The notes beneath the pieces were generated by a model that was given only the letters and a program-made list of their open reading frames with translations, had not been told where the DNA came from and did not search any database. Source: Candidatus Coatesiibacteriota bacterium (GTDB taxonomy: Bacteria > RBG-13-66-14 > B26-G2). From it: DNA of 14,354 bases. The position numbers and the translations under genes are program-made. The stretch spans positions 1 to 14,354 of the forward strand of contig QMNJ01000025.1 of assembly GCA_003647715.1 (NCBI GenBank), written 5' to 3'. Each line of letters begins with the position of its first letter. Position 1 is the first letter of the stretch. This document shows, in pieces, positions 13,395 through 14,354 of the stretch.

Positions 13395-14351
13395 ATGGGA
13401 CATAACACTGAAGAGATACTCACAGTTAAGAACCTCACCAAGAGTTTCGGTGGTCTGGATGCCTTGAAAGACCTTGAGCTTTCAGTTGAGAGGGGGCAGA
13501 TAGTAAGTTTGATAGGTCCAAATGGTGCAGGTAAGACCACCCTGTTCAATGTGATTACCGGCATATATGAGCCCACGGAAGGCGAGATATACTTCAGAGG
13601 CAAGCCCATATCCAGAAAGAGAAGAAGACCTTTATGGTTCATTCCCCTCATCGTTGCTACTATGGTCCTCATTCCTGTGGTTGCCTACATGTTCGCCAGG
13701 GCGGGCTTTGGGTGGCTAGCCACAACTGGGATCACCTTGTTCTTCGTGGGGGCAGTAAGTGTTCTTGGCTGGGTGATGATGCCAAAGGGGTCGCTCTCGC
13801 CCGACAGGGTTTCATATCTTGGCATATCACGCACTTTTCAGAATATACGGCTTTTCAACCAGATGAGTGTTCTGGAGAATGTGCTTATGGGTATGTATAC
13901 GAAGACCCGCTCGGGATTTTGGGATGCGCTTTTCAACACAAGAGGAAAGGTTAAAGAAGATAGACAAGCGATTAAGGAGGCGATAAAGATACTCAAATTT
14001 GTGGGCATCAAAGGGGATTACAATAGTGAGGCGAGCAGTTTACCATACGGCGAGCAGAGGCGACTGGAGATTGCAAGGGCACTGGCGTCAAAGCCCGACT
14101 TAATTCTGCTTGACGAGCCCGCTGCTGGCATGAACCCGGTGGAGACCAAGGACCTGATGGAACTGATAGGAAGAATACGGGACAGTGGTATCACGGTGTT
14201 TCTGATTGAGCACGATATGAAAGTGGTGATGGGTATAAGCGACAAGGTATCTGTGCTTGATTATGGCAGGAAGATAGCAGAGGGCACGCCGGAGGAGGTG
14301 CAGAACGACCCAAGGGTGATAGAGGCATATCTGGGGAGGGGAGGGGAGTGA
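13395..14351 (+). CDS. livG: LivG-like branched-chain amino-acid ABC ATPase with an inserted two-helix membrane hairpin
   Basis: All ATPase motifs are intact: Walker A GPNGAGKT (41-48), Q-loop ISRTFQNIRLF (Q149), signature LPYGEQRRLEIARAL (216-230), Walker B LILLDEPAAGMNP (236-248), and H-loop IEHDM (H273). RTFQNIRLF, the LPYGEQ signature and DEPAAGMNP(x)E are diagnostic of LivG, the HAAT-family ATPase that with LivF, LivH, LivM and a binding protein imports branched-chain amino acids, amides or urea. LivG is normally about 250-260 residues; this one is 318. The surplus lies between GEIYFRGKPIS and RVSYLGISRTFQ. Residues about 79-129 form two hydrophobic helices (around WFIPLIVATMVLIPVVAYMF and GITLFFVGAVSVLGWVM) preceded by the basic KRRR. 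The insert is in frame with no stop. The stop overlaps the next ATG as TGATG, consistent with a downstream livF. Confidence 0.88.
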   Translation: MGHNTEEILTVKNLTKSFGGLDALKDLELSVERGQIVSLIGPNGAGKTTLFNVITGIYEPTEGEIYFRGKPISRKRRRPLWFIPLIVATMVLIPVVAYMFARAGFGWLATTGITLFFVGAVSVLGWVMMPKGSLSPDRVSYLGISRTFQNIRLFNQMSVLENVLMGMYTKTRSGFWDALFNTRGKVKEDRQAIKEAIKILKFVGIKGDYNSEASSLPYGEQRRLEIARALASKPDLILLDEPAAGMNPVETKDLMELIGRIRDSGITVFLIEHDMKVVMGISDKVSVLDYGRKIAEGTPEEVQNDPRVIEAYLGRGGE

Positions 14352-14354
14352 TGG
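14351..14354 (+). CDS. Start of the next gene (presumably livF), cut by the window edge
   Basis: The ATG at 14351 shares one base with the LivG-like stop (TGATG) and is preceded by a GGGGAG-rich purine stretch (14333-14348) that can act as ribosome binding site. Only four bases are visible, so the identity as LivF is inferred from the usual livG-livF order. Confidence 0.35.

Overview
The window carries 13 protein-coding genes (two of them cut by the window edges, one visible only as a start codon), one tRNA-Thr, and several readable promoters. There is no gene-free stretch above 300 bases; the largest gap between coding regions (13123-13394) contains the tRNA. The organism is a diderm bacterium: it has a LolC/LolD lipoprotein-sorting ABC system, a probable outer-membrane beta-barrel, a lipobox lipoprotein, and a large FG-GAP-repeat protein ending in a type-IX-secretion-like (FlgD/CTD) sorting domain. 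That last domain architecture, with heavy ATA/AGG/AGA codon use, an Fe-S fumarase-type subunit and a LivG-type ATPase, points to an uncultured FCB-like or neighbouring candidate phylum (for example WOR-3/Stahlbacteria or Cloacimonadota). This placement is inference only.

Region 1 (1-4835, minus strand) reads as one operon from a sigma70-type promoter at 4859-4887: a divergent NIF3-like protein, TldD metalloprotease, RecR recombination protein, a small NTF2-like lipoprotein, an M23 peptidase and a secreted beta-propeller protein that runs off the left edge. The last three are coupled by TAATG and ATGA stop/start overlaps and look like an envelope module.

Region 2 (4896-8474, plus strand) holds a GT-C membrane glycosyltransferase-like protein, whose promoter shares its -10 with the opposing operon, then lolC-lolD with its own extended -10 promoter. 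Region 3 (8485-12353, minus strand) holds a stand-alone fumarase/tartrate dehydratase beta subunit, the FG-GAP/T9SS-type protein, and an unrecognised outer-membrane barrel. Region 4 (12448-14354, plus strand) holds an endonuclease III-type glycosylase, tRNA-Thr(UGU), and a LivG-like branched-chain amino-acid ABC ATPase followed by the start of the next gene.

The most unusual objects are (a) the LivG-like ATPase, which carries an inserted two-helix membrane hairpin between the Walker A subdomain and the Q-loop; (b) a recurring TGTTATAAT extended -10 element that in two cases lies only 9-11 nt before the ATG with no Shine-Dalgarno, implying leaderless mRNAs; and (c) an open +1-frame tail after recR that ends in a TGATG overlap with the next gene. 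I saw no phage, transposon, CRISPR or defence system.
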